A stretch of DNA of 64,000 nucleotides from the NCBI RefSeq assembly GCF_001606025.1, contig NZ_CP014945.1:1550001-1614000 (forward strand). Reading direction: 5' to 3'. The translations under genes and the position numbers were made by a program. This stretch comes from Psychrobacter alimentarius (GTDB lineage Bacteria > Pseudomonadota > Gammaproteobacteria > Pseudomonadales > Moraxellaceae). Each line of letters begins with the position of its first letter. Position 1 is the first letter of the stretch. This document shows, in pieces, positions 7,855-15,959 of the stretch. A model generated the notes under the pieces. That model saw only the letters and a program-made list of their open reading frames with translations. It did no database searches and was not told where the DNA came from.

Positions 7855-9534
7855 ATGGGATCTAATAAGACGTTACGAATTAGTAAGGAATTAATTTCAA
7901 TGGAAGAAAAGAAGCCATACTTATACTTAAACGCATTCTTGGCAAAGGATGAACATGCTTCGCTAGAAGCATCCGATTTCTTAAAAGGAACATCCCAAGT
8001 GAACGCTTATGATCTAGACAGCAAGCATGAGCTTGAAGGAAAGCTATTCGTAAAAATACCGGAAGAAAAGAAGCCAAAATGGAGTGCATTTACCGAGGGT
8101 ATTACAGGCGTTTCACTCGATGAACTTACTAATCGCTCTAGCTCGGCAGTTCTCATTATAAAAACAGCAAAGACTACAATGGCTTTTACCTTCGGTTATG
8201 GTCGGTTCTTGATAGACACAAAATACTTTGTTCATGACTTTGGGATAAAAACTGCACTCAATACGCTCAATCATGATAGCTTGCGCAGTGTTGACCTCTT
8301 CACTTTAGAAGATCAAGCCGTACAGAAAAAGTCGCAAGCATCGAGGGAATCAACGGTTGGAGTATTTGGTATTGATATTTCCAGAGATGTTTTACGAGCT
8401 GTTACTGGGTCACCAAAAACTAGCGTGAATTTAGAAAATATTTCAGGCGGTGATTCTGTATACTCCTTTGCTATAAAGATTGATGTCGATGAAATATCAA
8501 GCTTGGTAGATTTGCTTTCTAACTACTATAGTAATGACTCATATAAAAATGGATTTTCATGGGTTGACAATATTAGGAAGGTTAAAGGAAATTCAGAAAT
8601 CAATAGTCTGGACGAAAAGCTACTTGAAAAAATTAAATTAAAGAGTTTAGACATAACAATAACTCTTCCTGAGATTGTTCAATGGGATGCGATTTATGGT
8701 TTTAGTTTTACTCGCTCTAAGTGTTCAATAAAGCCAATAATTGAGACAAGTAATTATTTTGACAGTTTAGATATTGCAGCGGTTTCAATTGATTCAATTA
8801 AACGGGACCGATTGTTCGTATATGATGTTCACGAAAATGAATCCTCATATAAAATATATAAATGCATTTATTTTGAATATAAAGAAGCAAATAATACTTA
8901 TATATTGTTCGCGGGTTTATGGTATGAAATTGATAATAGTTTTATGTCTAGAATTGATTCTGTTCTTGCTCAAATAAATATATCAAACTTGATTTTCCCC
9001 AAGATCTATGTATGGGAAGAAACTAAAGATGAGCAGCTAAAATCAAAAATTGAAACTGAAGGCGACTACAATGAAAGGGTTGCTAATGACCATTCTTATC
9101 ACTTGCTTGATAAGAAGCTGATAAAAAGTAACAAGACAACCTCATCTATTGAACTTTGCGATTTGATGACCGATAACAAACAGTTTATTCATGTAAAGCA
9201 TAGAAAAGGAGGTTCAGCTGGTTTAAGCCACTTATTCGCTCAAGGTAGCGTTTCTGCTGAAATCTTACTTGGTGACAAAGAGTTTAGGAAAAAAGCACGG
9301 AAAGTTTTGAAAAAAGTCAGCAGCGGCTTGCAGGATAGCGTTTCACTTGACAATTTCAAAAGTGATGGAGTTGAAGTCGTCTTCTTAATTTTAGGCGAAG
9401 ATTCAGCTAGCCTAAAGAGTAACTTGCCATTCTTTAGTAAAGTTAACCTATCGAAGGCATTTGAAAATCTTTCTCAAAGAGGGTTTAAAGTAACTATTTC
9501 AGGTGTTGATACAGAGCTGAAACTTGATACATAA
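7855..9534 (+). CDS. TIGR04141/DUF6119-like sporadically distributed protein
   Basis: A 559-residue soluble protein resembling the family named TIGR04141 (DUF6119). Supporting strings are PYLYLNAFLAK at the start, KWSAFTEGITGV, SAVLIIKTAKTTMAFTFGYG, RFLIDTKYFVHDFGIKTAL followed by LNTLNHDSLRSVD, and SHLFAQGSVSAEILL near the C-terminus. The biochemical role is unknown; members are scattered among genomes and often lie near mobile or defence genes, which is recollection rather than proof. The ATG at 7855 has AGGAAA 6 bases ahead; an ATG at residue 16 is an alternative. The gene is AT-rich and sits alone beside decayed DNA, consistent with horizontal gain. Confidence 0.7.
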   Translation: MGSNKTLRISKELISMEEKKPYLYLNAFLAKDEHASLEASDFLKGTSQVNAYDLDSKHELEGKLFVKIPEEKKPKWSAFTEGITGVSLDELTNRSSSAVLIIKTAKTTMAFTFGYGRFLIDTKYFVHDFGIKTALNTLNHDSLRSVDLFTLEDQAVQKKSQASRESTVGVFGIDISRDVLRAVTGSPKTSVNLENISGGDSVYSFAIKIDVDEISSLVDLLSNYYSNDSYKNGFSWVDNIRKVKGNSEINSLDEKLLEKIKLKSLDITITLPEIVQWDAIYGFSFTRSKCSIKPIIETSNYFDSLDIAAVSIDSIKRDRLFVYDVHENESSYKIYKCIYFEYKEANNTYILFAGLWYEIDNSFMSRIDSVLAQINISNLIFPKIYVWEETKDEQLKSKIETEGDYNERVANDHSYHLLDKKLIKSNKTTSSIELCDLMTDNKQFIHVKHRKGGSAGLSHLFAQGSVSAEILLGDKEFRKKARKVLKKVSSGLQDSVSLDNFKSDGVEVVFLILGEDSASLKSNLPFFSKVNLSKAFENLSQRGFKVTISGVDTELKLDT

Positions 9535-9650
9535 CAAGTTACTCCACTACTTGAACGTTATGAACCCCTACTTCTCATTTGATTATACAAAATAGCACAA
9601 CCTAGCGTTTTAACCACTTCGAAGCTGGACGACTCTGTTTATAACAAAAA

Positions 9651-9678
9651 GGCTCAATCGGTCATAACCAATTGAGCC
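9651..9678 (-). terminator. Terminator of the flavin oxidoreductase gene
   Basis: The inverted repeat GGCTCAATCGGT / ACCAATTGAGCC (one G-T pair, 4-base loop) lies 16 bases downstream of the oxidoreductase stop. On the minus strand it is followed by TTTTTG, a short T tract. Confidence 0.75.
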
Positions 9679-9694
9679 AGTATTGCCTATATGC

Positions 9695-10789
9695 TTACTC
9701 TATTGGAGAAGGCTTACCATGTGGGCTTGAGCGCAGATATTGTTTAGGCGCTTTTACCTTTGCGCCAAGCTTTGCAGCAGCGTGCCAAGGCCAGTGCGGG
9801 TCATAAAGCATGCCTCGTGCCAATGCAACTGCATCCGCTTGCTGCTTGGTGATGATGCTTTGCGCTTGCTCGGCTTCGGTGATTAAGCCTACTGCGATGA
9901 CGGGTATATTGACCGCTTCTTTTATCGCGGCGGCAAAAGGCACTTGATAGCTCGCTTCCACAGGGATTTGCTGCTCTGGGCTCAGTCCTGCGGTACTCAC
10001 ATGGATATAATCACAGCCTAATGCTTCTAATGCTTTAGCCAGCTCGATCGTTTGGGTAAGGTCCCAGCCGCCTTCGACCCAATCGGTTGCAGACACTCGC
10101 ACACCCACGGGCTTGTCACTTGGAAACTCAGCTCGAACTGCTTTAAATACGTCAAGTAACAAGCGCATTCTGTTCTCAAGACTGCCGCCGTATTGATCAT
10201 CACGTTTGTTAGAAAGTGGCGATAAAAACTGATGTAATAGGTAACCGTGCGCACCATGAATCTCAATCAAGTCAAGACCCAGCGCATCGGCGCGTTTTGC
10301 CGCATTGACAAAATCGCTTATTAACTCGTCAATGTCATTTTGAGTCATTGCTGTAGGCACGGTAGAGCTTTCATCATATGCCAGCGCCGACGGTGCCACC
10401 GTTTGCCAACCATTTACCTTATCAGGGGCAATCGACCCGCCGCCGTCCCATGGCTTTTCGGTTGACGCTTTACGCCCAGCATGCGCAAGTTGTACGCCAA
10501 TCGGCATCGGGCTGTACTGTCTGATAGCTGTTAGCGTTTTATCTAGTGCCGCTTGCGTTCGGTCATCCCATAATCCCAAATCAGCATAGCTGATACGTCC
10601 TTGTGAATTGACCGCAGTTGCTTCTAAGATAAGTAGTCCTGCGCCGCTCAAACTCATTTGGCCTAAATGGATTGTATGCCAATCGCTTGCCGCGCCATCA
10701 TTGGCAGAGTACTGGCACATGGGTGCGATTATAATACGGTTGTCTAATGTGAGTTGCCCAAGTGTCAAAGGCGAAAAAAGTTGGCTCAT
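9695..10789 (-). CDS. NADH:flavin oxidoreductase, old yellow enzyme family (YqjM/XenA-like)
   Basis: A 364-residue FMN-dependent ene-reductase that reduces activated C=C bonds of enals, enones or nitro compounds. It is of the thermophilic-like (YqjM/NamA, XenA) class: MCQYSA contains the Cys25 that tunes FMN, WHTIHLGQMSLSG is conserved, QLAHAGRKAS gives the substrate-binding region, and IHGAHGYLLHQFLSP supplies the ligand-binding His pair with YGGSLENR. The C-terminus has VALARGMLYDPHWPWHAA. It is a single-gene unit with its own terminator, so its physiological substrate cannot be told. Confidence 0.93.
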   Translation of the reverse strand: MSQLFSPLTLGQLTLDNRIIIAPMCQYSANDGAASDWHTIHLGQMSLSGAGLLILEATAVNSQGRISYADLGLWDDRTQAALDKTLTAIRQYSPMPIGVQLAHAGRKASTEKPWDGGGSIAPDKVNGWQTVAPSALAYDESSTVPTAMTQNDIDELISDFVNAAKRADALGLDLIEIHGAHGYLLHQFLSPLSNKRDDQYGGSLENRMRLLLDVFKAVRAEFPSDKPVGVRVSATDWVEGGWDLTQTIELAKALEALGCDYIHVSTAGLSPEQQIPVEASYQVPFAAAIKEAVNIPVIAVGLITEAEQAQSIITKQQADAVALARGMLYDPHWPWHAAAKLGAKVKAPKQYLRSSPHGKPSPIE

Positions 10790-11264
10790 GGTGAATCCTT
10801 AAAAAACGCGCCTAAAGGCACGGAAAATAATATGCAAAAGTGATATAAATTATTTATGGTCGATGCTCTTTAAAAGAGACGTAAGACTGGGATGAGTGCT
10901 GCGCAGTCTTTGTATTAACAGCACGCAACAAAAATCTATACCAGTCTCACATCATGATGAACGTATCTATTTTACTGAGAACTGACTATATGTGATGACC
11001 GCTTAAATAGTTGATGGGGATGACTTGTTATTTTTATAGGGCACATCTAACGGCAGGTCGTTACGGTTATGCATTAGTCGTTTAAAAATTGTTAGTAGGT
11101 ATTTCTTCGTATGATGTTTCACTACTCGGTTTTTGCTGCAATGCTTTTGCAAGGTATAGAACGGCTAGAGAGCCGCTATCTTGGCTTAAGTGGATTGTCG
11201 ATTAACAACTATCGATTTGTTATGACTAAAATGCAGATGAACGAGATGAAAATAACCTTATAAA
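10790..11264. other. 475-base intergenic stretch
   Basis: This holds the promoter side of the oxidoreductase gene and the 3' side of the IclR gene. I see no gene fragment, transposase relic or convincing terminator in it. Confidence 0.5.
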
Positions 11265-12110
11265 TTAGCTAATGTACAGATTGTCTTCAATGCTATTTTT
11301 CATATGTAGCAGGCGAGGGGCGATGTCTTCTTCTAGTTTGTCACGACTAAGGACGAAGCTTGGTGCCCCGCAGTTAAAGGTCAATAGGCCTTCAGTCGGA
11401 TGCATCAATGCTGTGGCAACCGCATTGACGTCTTTTTGCCATTCACTGATAGAAAAACAATAGCCGTAATCGTCATAATCTTTAAAAGCCTTATCGAGCC
11501 CGCGTCTGATCTTTAACCAATCCTCTTTATGCTTCGTACGAATGGCATCCAGTATGAATTCTTGCTCAGCTTGCGGCATGCTGGCTAGGCAGGCTCTTCC
11601 CATTGAGCTTAAATGAATCGGTAAATACGAGCCGACATTGCGTCGCATGGTCGTGGTGCTAGATCCTTGCACAACATTGAGATACACCATCGTTAGGCGA
11701 TCACGAGTGGCCATAGCCACGGCACTGTTAGCATAGTCTGCCAACTCTTCCATAAAGGGGGTGACCAAATTATTAATAGAGATATTGGCCATCATGGTAT
11801 AGCCGAACCCCAACACGCCTACAGAAAGTTGATACTTGCTACTATTTGGAGATTGCTTTAAATAACCTAACTTGACTAAGGTATAAGTGAGACGCGTGAT
11901 GGTTCCTTTAGGAAGCCCTGTTAATTGACTTAACTCTTGGTTTCCTAAAAAAGGGCGTTGCGGGGTAAAACAACGCAATAGCTCAAGTCCTCGAGCCAAA
12001 GCAGTGATGAACTGTCTATCGTTTTGATCTCTCATCTCTGCAATGGGCTCTAGCAACTCAATATGCGTCGTATTATTAGCACCTTCGTCTGTAGGATTTT
12101 TAGTGGTCAT
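11265..12110 (-). CDS. IclR-family transcriptional regulator of the adjacent catabolic cluster
   Basis: A 281-residue regulator. After a 30-residue extension comes the IclR winged helix: ITALARGLELLRCFTP, then LTGLPKGTITRLTYTLVKLG as recognition helix and wing. The ligand-binding half has MVYLNVVQGSS, LPIHLSSMGRACLA, GYCFSISEWQKDVNAVA and LTFNCGAP. It resembles the PcaR/PcaU/DcaR subgroup that controls aromatic and dicarboxylate catabolism. It reads the same way as the MFS and acyl-CoA dehydrogenase genes. A copy of a palindromic motif sits about 115 bases upstream of its start, suggesting autoregulation. Confidence 0.93.
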   Translation of the reverse strand: MTTKNPTDEGANNTTHIELLEPIAEMRDQNDRQFITALARGLELLRCFTPQRPFLGNQELSQLTGLPKGTITRLTYTLVKLGYLKQSPNSSKYQLSVGVLGFGYTMMANISINNLVTPFMEELADYANSAVAMATRDRLTMVYLNVVQGSSTTTMRRNVGSYLPIHLSSMGRACLASMPQAEQEFILDAIRTKHKEDWLKIRRGLDKAFKDYDDYGYCFSISEWQKDVNAVATALMHPTEGLLTFNCGAPSFVLSRDKLEEDIAPRLLHMKNSIEDNLYIS

Positions 12111-12224
12111 ATAGTATTTTTATCTCAATTAAGTTCATATAAATATGATAGTAAACGCACAATTCGCGGTAATAATATTATATTAAAGACACGACTAAGA
12201 GATTCACAAAGGTATTATAATCTA

Positions 12225-12242
12225 TTTCGCTATGCGGTACAT
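12225..12242. promoter_or_regulatory. Candidate IclR operator upstream of iclR
   Basis: TTCGCTATGCGGTACA on the plus strand (complement TGTACCGCATAGCGAA). The core TACCGCATAGCG is shared with the site at 15059 and nearly with the perfect palindrome at 14944. It lies 115 bases upstream of the regulator start. A weaker half-site, TTCGCGGTAAT, is at 12162-12172. Confidence 0.6.
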
Positions 12243-12255
12243 ACATGGACGACTA

Positions 12256-13521
12256 TTATGCTTTTTGTGGGTCATATTGCTGTTCTTTGATAAATAGGGT
12301 TGGAATAAGGCCACATAAGAAGTACGCGCCTGCCATGAGCAATAGGCCTGCGCCGATAGAGTTGTGCATGGCCATATAACCAATGGCGACAGGGGCAATC
12401 ACTGAGCCGAGTCGTCCAAGATTAAAAGCACCGCCAATCGCCGTTCCGCGAATAGCGGTGGGGAAGCTTTCGGTTAAATAGGTGGCATTAATGGCATAAG
12501 GAATACCATATAAGAAACCAAAGGTAATCATCAGCCAGCCGATGTTTTCCGGTGTATGCATATATACCAAAATAGGAATAAATAAGGCGGTACCCATCGT
12601 GCCAAAGGCAAACACGATTTTGCGACCGATTTTATCAGCGACAAGGCCTGCGACGACTTTAGCAAACATCATAGTCAAATAAGTACCCGCCATGTAGAGT
12701 GCCATCTCTTTAAATTTTATGCCAAGCTCGGTTTCTAAATAAGAAGGTAGCCAGTTACTGACCCCAAAATAACCAAAGAGTAGTAATCCTGAGCTCATCG
12801 ACCATAAGATAAACATCAAGCGATGCTTTGGATTTTCAAAGATGGCTTTATAAGGATTTTCAGGTTTTTGTAGAGGGTCTTTTGCGCCACTGAGTTTGAG
12901 CGCGCGCGCCGCTTTCCAAGACTGCGGCTCAGGAATCAAAAAATACATAGAGATTGAGAGAAGAATAGGGATAAAGGTTAAGAGGTATAAGGTGCGCCAG
13001 CCATAACTTGGAATGATCCAAGCGGAGATGCTTGTGATTACTAAAGACCCTAAGGTAAAACCTGTCATCAATGCGGCAAGTACCGTCGTTCGATGTTTAG
13101 TCGGCACCATCTCAGACATCAAGGTATTGGTTGCGATATACAAACTACCAAGACCCAAGCAGGCGACAAATCGTAAGCCCACAAACTGCTCATAGCTCTG
13201 CACAAATCCGCTAAAACCAGACAAGATAGAAAACATTGCCGTTGCAATTACAATAACCCGTACTCGCCCAAAACGATCACAGGCCCAGCCGCCAAAAACC
13301 CCGCCGATGGCCATACCAAATAATGACCAACTGCCAAGCGCGCCAGCTTGAACATTGGTCAATCCAAATTCTTGCTTCAAACTTGAGAGAGTAAAGGCGA
13401 GAATACCAATATCGGCACCGTCACATAACAAGACTAAAAAACAAAAAAAGAACGCCAGTTTCCAAGGTTGCTTTTGTGCAGCACCCAAGTCTGGATCCGA
13501 AGTTATAGCAGCACTTTTCAC
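12256..13521 (-). CDS. MFS transporter, probably a carboxylate/aromatic acid:H+ symporter
   Basis: A 421-residue major facilitator with 12 predicted membrane segments. LLCDGADIG in TM1 corresponds to the DGxD motif of the PcaK/BenK/DcaK acid:proton symporters; GGWACDRFGRVRVI is the loop 2-3 signature and ADKIGRKIVFAFG its loop 8-9 repeat. I start it at a GTG at 13521, 10 bases after AAGGAT; the longer frame back to 13611 adds an unlikely hydrophilic leader. It lies between the IclR gene and the acyl-CoA dehydrogenase on the same strand, so it probably imports the substrate of the pathway. Confidence 0.9.
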   Translation of the reverse strand: MKSAAITSDPDLGAAQKQPWKLAFFFCFLVLLCDGADIGILAFTLSSLKQEFGLTNVQAGALGSWSLFGMAIGGVFGGWACDRFGRVRVIVIATAMFSILSGFSGFVQSYEQFVGLRFVACLGLGSLYIATNTLMSEMVPTKHRTTVLAALMTGFTLGSLVITSISAWIIPSYGWRTLYLLTFIPILLSISMYFLIPEPQSWKAARALKLSGAKDPLQKPENPYKAIFENPKHRLMFILWSMSSGLLLFGYFGVSNWLPSYLETELGIKFKEMALYMAGTYLTMMFAKVVAGLVADKIGRKIVFAFGTMGTALFIPILVYMHTPENIGWLMITFGFLYGIPYAINATYLTESFPTAIRGTAIGGAFNLGRLGSVIAPVAIGYMAMHNSIGAGLLLMAGAYFLCGLIPTLFIKEQQYDPQKA

Positions 13522-13673
13522 AATATATATATCCTTATTGTTGTGAGAGTAAAACACTATAGTGACGTGACTAACATGAATGAGGTATCTGCGTCCTAGC
13601 AAATACCTCAATACGCTTTGATAAAGTTAATGCCTGCTGATACTCAAACCAATGGCATTGAAAGAAGTGCGCA

Positions 13674-14828
13674 TTACTCGCTCACTTCTTTGATCATATT
13701 GCGTGCAATGATGATTTGCTGAATCTGAGTCGTCCCTTCATATAAGCGGTATAAACGCACATCACGATAAAAGCGCTCAATACCATAATCGGCGATATAG
13801 CCTGCGCCGCCATGAATCTGAACGGCTCTATCAGCGACGCGGCCACACATTTCGGTGGCAAACATTTTGGCGCATGAGGACTCTGTAATGACATCTTTGC
13901 CTTCATCACGTAAACGCGCTGCATCTAACACCATAGATTTGGCTGCATAAATCTCTGCCTTTGAATCGGCAAGCATCGCTTGAATGAGCTGAAAATTGGC
14001 AATGGGTTGTCCAAACTGTTTGCGATCTACCGCATAATGCAGCGCGTCATTTAACATACGTGTAGCAGCGCCTGTACTGGCAGCCGCGATATGTAAACGC
14101 CCTTTATCCAGCACTTTCATGGCAGTTTTGAAACCCACACCTTCTACACCACCTATTAACGCACTGGCAGGCACGACGCAGTTATCAAAAATTACGTCAC
14201 AAGTGTGAGCGCCTTTTTGTCCCATTTTTTTATCAATTTTGCCGAGTGTGATACCAGGCGTGTCACTCTCAACGATAAATGCTGAGATGCCCCCTGATCT
14301 TTTATTTTCGGGGTCAGTACGGGCCATCACAGTAAATACGCCAGCTTGAGGGGCATTGGTTATATAACGTTTGGTGCCATTGAGTACATAGTTGTCACCA
14401 TCTTTAATGGCGGTGGTTCGAAGTGAAGCAGCATCCGAGCCTGACTCTGGTTCGGTCAAGCAAAAAGAGCCGATAATTTCACCGCTCGCAAGTTTTGGCA
14501 GATATTTTTGTTTTTGTTCTTCGGTACCGTCAATTACAAGACCGGACGAGCCAATACCATTGTTCGTGCCTATTAATGAGCGAAAGGCAGGTGAGGTACG
14601 CCCCAATTCAAAAGCCACAATGACTTCCTCTTCCATCGTTAGGCCAAGTCCACCGTAGGCTTCAGGAATAGTCAGTCCAAACAAACCCAATTCACGCATT
14701 TGCTCAATGATATCTTCTGGCAGACGATCGTTTTCTGCTACCCAATCCTCTTTTGGTATCAGTTGGTCGGTGACAAACTGACGGACGGTTTGGACGATAT
14801 GGTCGAGTACTTCCTTATCTCTAATCAT
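13674..14828 (-). CDS. Acyl-CoA dehydrogenase
   Basis: A 384-residue FAD enzyme introducing the alpha-beta double bond in an acyl-CoA. Family signatures are visible: GLFGLTIPEAYGGLG, FCLTEPESGSDAASLRTTA (FAD and substrate binding), RYITNAP, DRKQFGQPIANFQ, QIHGGAGYIADYGIERFYRD, and RLYEGTTQIQ, whose Glu is the expected catalytic base. It resembles the short-chain/dicarboxylyl class. It is transcribed away from the hydratase gene across an intergenic region containing two copies of the palindromic motif, implying coordinate IclR control of both directions. Confidence 0.95.
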   Translation of the reverse strand: MIRDKEVLDHIVQTVRQFVTDQLIPKEDWVAENDRLPEDIIEQMRELGLFGLTIPEAYGGLGLTMEEEVIVAFELGRTSPAFRSLIGTNNGIGSSGLVIDGTEEQKQKYLPKLASGEIIGSFCLTEPESGSDAASLRTTAIKDGDNYVLNGTKRYITNAPQAGVFTVMARTDPENKRSGGISAFIVESDTPGITLGKIDKKMGQKGAHTCDVIFDNCVVPASALIGGVEGVGFKTAMKVLDKGRLHIAAASTGAATRMLNDALHYAVDRKQFGQPIANFQLIQAMLADSKAEIYAAKSMVLDAARLRDEGKDVITESSCAKMFATEMCGRVADRAVQIHGGAGYIADYGIERFYRDVRLYRLYEGTTQIQQIIIARNMIKEVSE

Positions 14829-14943
14829 GTATTTCTTCCTTGTTGAAACAATGGCTAAGCTTGCTTAATGAGGGTGTTACGGTTCATTCGAATAAACAGC
14901 ATAATAGATAGCTTGTTAAATTACAATGATTTTGGTTTAAAAA

Positions 14944-14956
14944 ACCGCAATGCGGT
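14944..14956. promoter_or_regulatory. Candidate IclR operator, perfect palindrome
   Basis: ACCGCAATGCGGT is a 6-base perfect inverted repeat around a single central base. It lies in the divergent promoter region, 116 bases upstream of the acyl-CoA dehydrogenase start. It is related to the sites at 12225 and 15059. Confidence 0.65.
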
Positions 14957-15056
14957 ATTTAACGACAATTGAATATATTAGAATTATGGTCTTCTTTTAA
15001 TAATATCTGTGGTTGTCTCTTCACAAATAGAAATAAACAGTATATATTGGAATTAA

Positions 15057-15074
15057 ATATCGCTATGCGGTATT
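15057..15074. promoter_or_regulatory. Candidate IclR operator upstream of the enoyl-CoA hydratase
   Basis: ATATCGCTATGCGGTATT; complement core TACCGCATAGCGATA. It lies 34 bases before the hydratase ATG and about 110 bases from the site at 14944. It shares the 12-base core TACCGCATAGCG with the site upstream of iclR. Confidence 0.65.
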
Positions 15075-15107
15075 TATTGTTTACAAAGGTTTAAAAGGAA
15101 TGGTGTC

Positions 15108-15884
15108 ATGGAAGAGCAAACAATTTTGATTGAGTCGCCAGTGAATGGTGTTTGCGTGATCACGCTCAATCGACCCAAAGTTCGCAATGCGTTAAATACT
15201 GAATTGCGTCAGAAACTGGCAGATATCTTTATCCAACTCAATGACGAGCCACAGACTAAAGCCATTGTGCTGACTGGTGGTGATAAGGTATTCGCAGCTG
15301 GTGCTGACGTTAATGATTTTTTGACGGCAAAAACAGTCGATGTATATCTACGTCATAGTGAGCGTTATTGGGATGCGATTACCAACTGTCGCAAGCCAAT
15401 CATTGCTGCGGTCAATGGTTATGCGCTTGGCGGTGGCTGTGAGCTGGCTATGCATGCTGACATCATTGTGGCTGGCAAGTCCGCTAAATTTGGTCAACCA
15501 GAAATCAAAATTGGGCTGATGCCAGGAGCTGGAGGCACGCAGCGATTGTTTCGCGTGATTGGCAAGCATAAAGCCATGAAGCTGATACTGACAGGCGATA
15601 TGATCAGCGCTGAGGCCGCGGATCAAATGGGACTGGTCTCTGAAGTGGTTGACGATGAAACCACCATCAAGCGTGCCATTGAGATTGCTGAAAAATTGGC
15701 AGGTTACTCGCCCATAGCGTTGATGCAAATCAAAGAAGTGGCCAATCTTGGGGTCGATATGCCGCTACAGGCTGCGTTGGCTTTGGAGCGTAAAGCCTTT
15801 CAGATTTTGTTTGATACCGAAGATCAAAAAGAGGGCGTGAAGGCCTTTTTGGAAAAACGCGACGCCAATTATAAAGGTCAGTAG
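15108..15884 (+). CDS. Enoyl-CoA hydratase (PaaF-like)
   Basis: A 258-residue crotonase-fold hydratase adding water to 2-enoyl-CoA. It has TLNRPKVRNALN, FAAGADVNDF (oxyanion region), VNGYALGGGCELAMHADI with the first catalytic Glu, and FGQPEIKIGLMPGAGGTQRL with the second. It resembles PaaF/DcaE-type hydratases acting on dicarboxylyl-CoA. An AAAAGGAATG site precedes the ATG. It heads a plus-strand unit running through dehydrogenase, thiolase and ligase. Confidence 0.94.
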   Translation: MEEQTILIESPVNGVCVITLNRPKVRNALNTELRQKLADIFIQLNDEPQTKAIVLTGGDKVFAAGADVNDFLTAKTVDVYLRHSERYWDAITNCRKPIIAAVNGYALGGGCELAMHADIIVAGKSAKFGQPEIKIGLMPGAGGTQRLFRVIGKHKAMKLILTGDMISAEAADQMGLVSEVVDDETTIKRAIEIAEKLAGYSPIALMQIKEVANLGVDMPLQAALALERKAFQILFDTEDQKEGVKAFLEKRDANYKGQ

Positions 15885-15959
15885 CGTGTGGTTTGCTAAG
15901 GATAAGCAGACTCGTTTTTGAAAATAAAATTATTCAACAAGATCATATAAAGGACTACT

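Noticed and set aside
13522..13611. Longer start of the MFS transporter
   Set aside because: The 30 extra residues are not transporter-like, and a GTG with AAGGAT at proper spacing lies at 13521.
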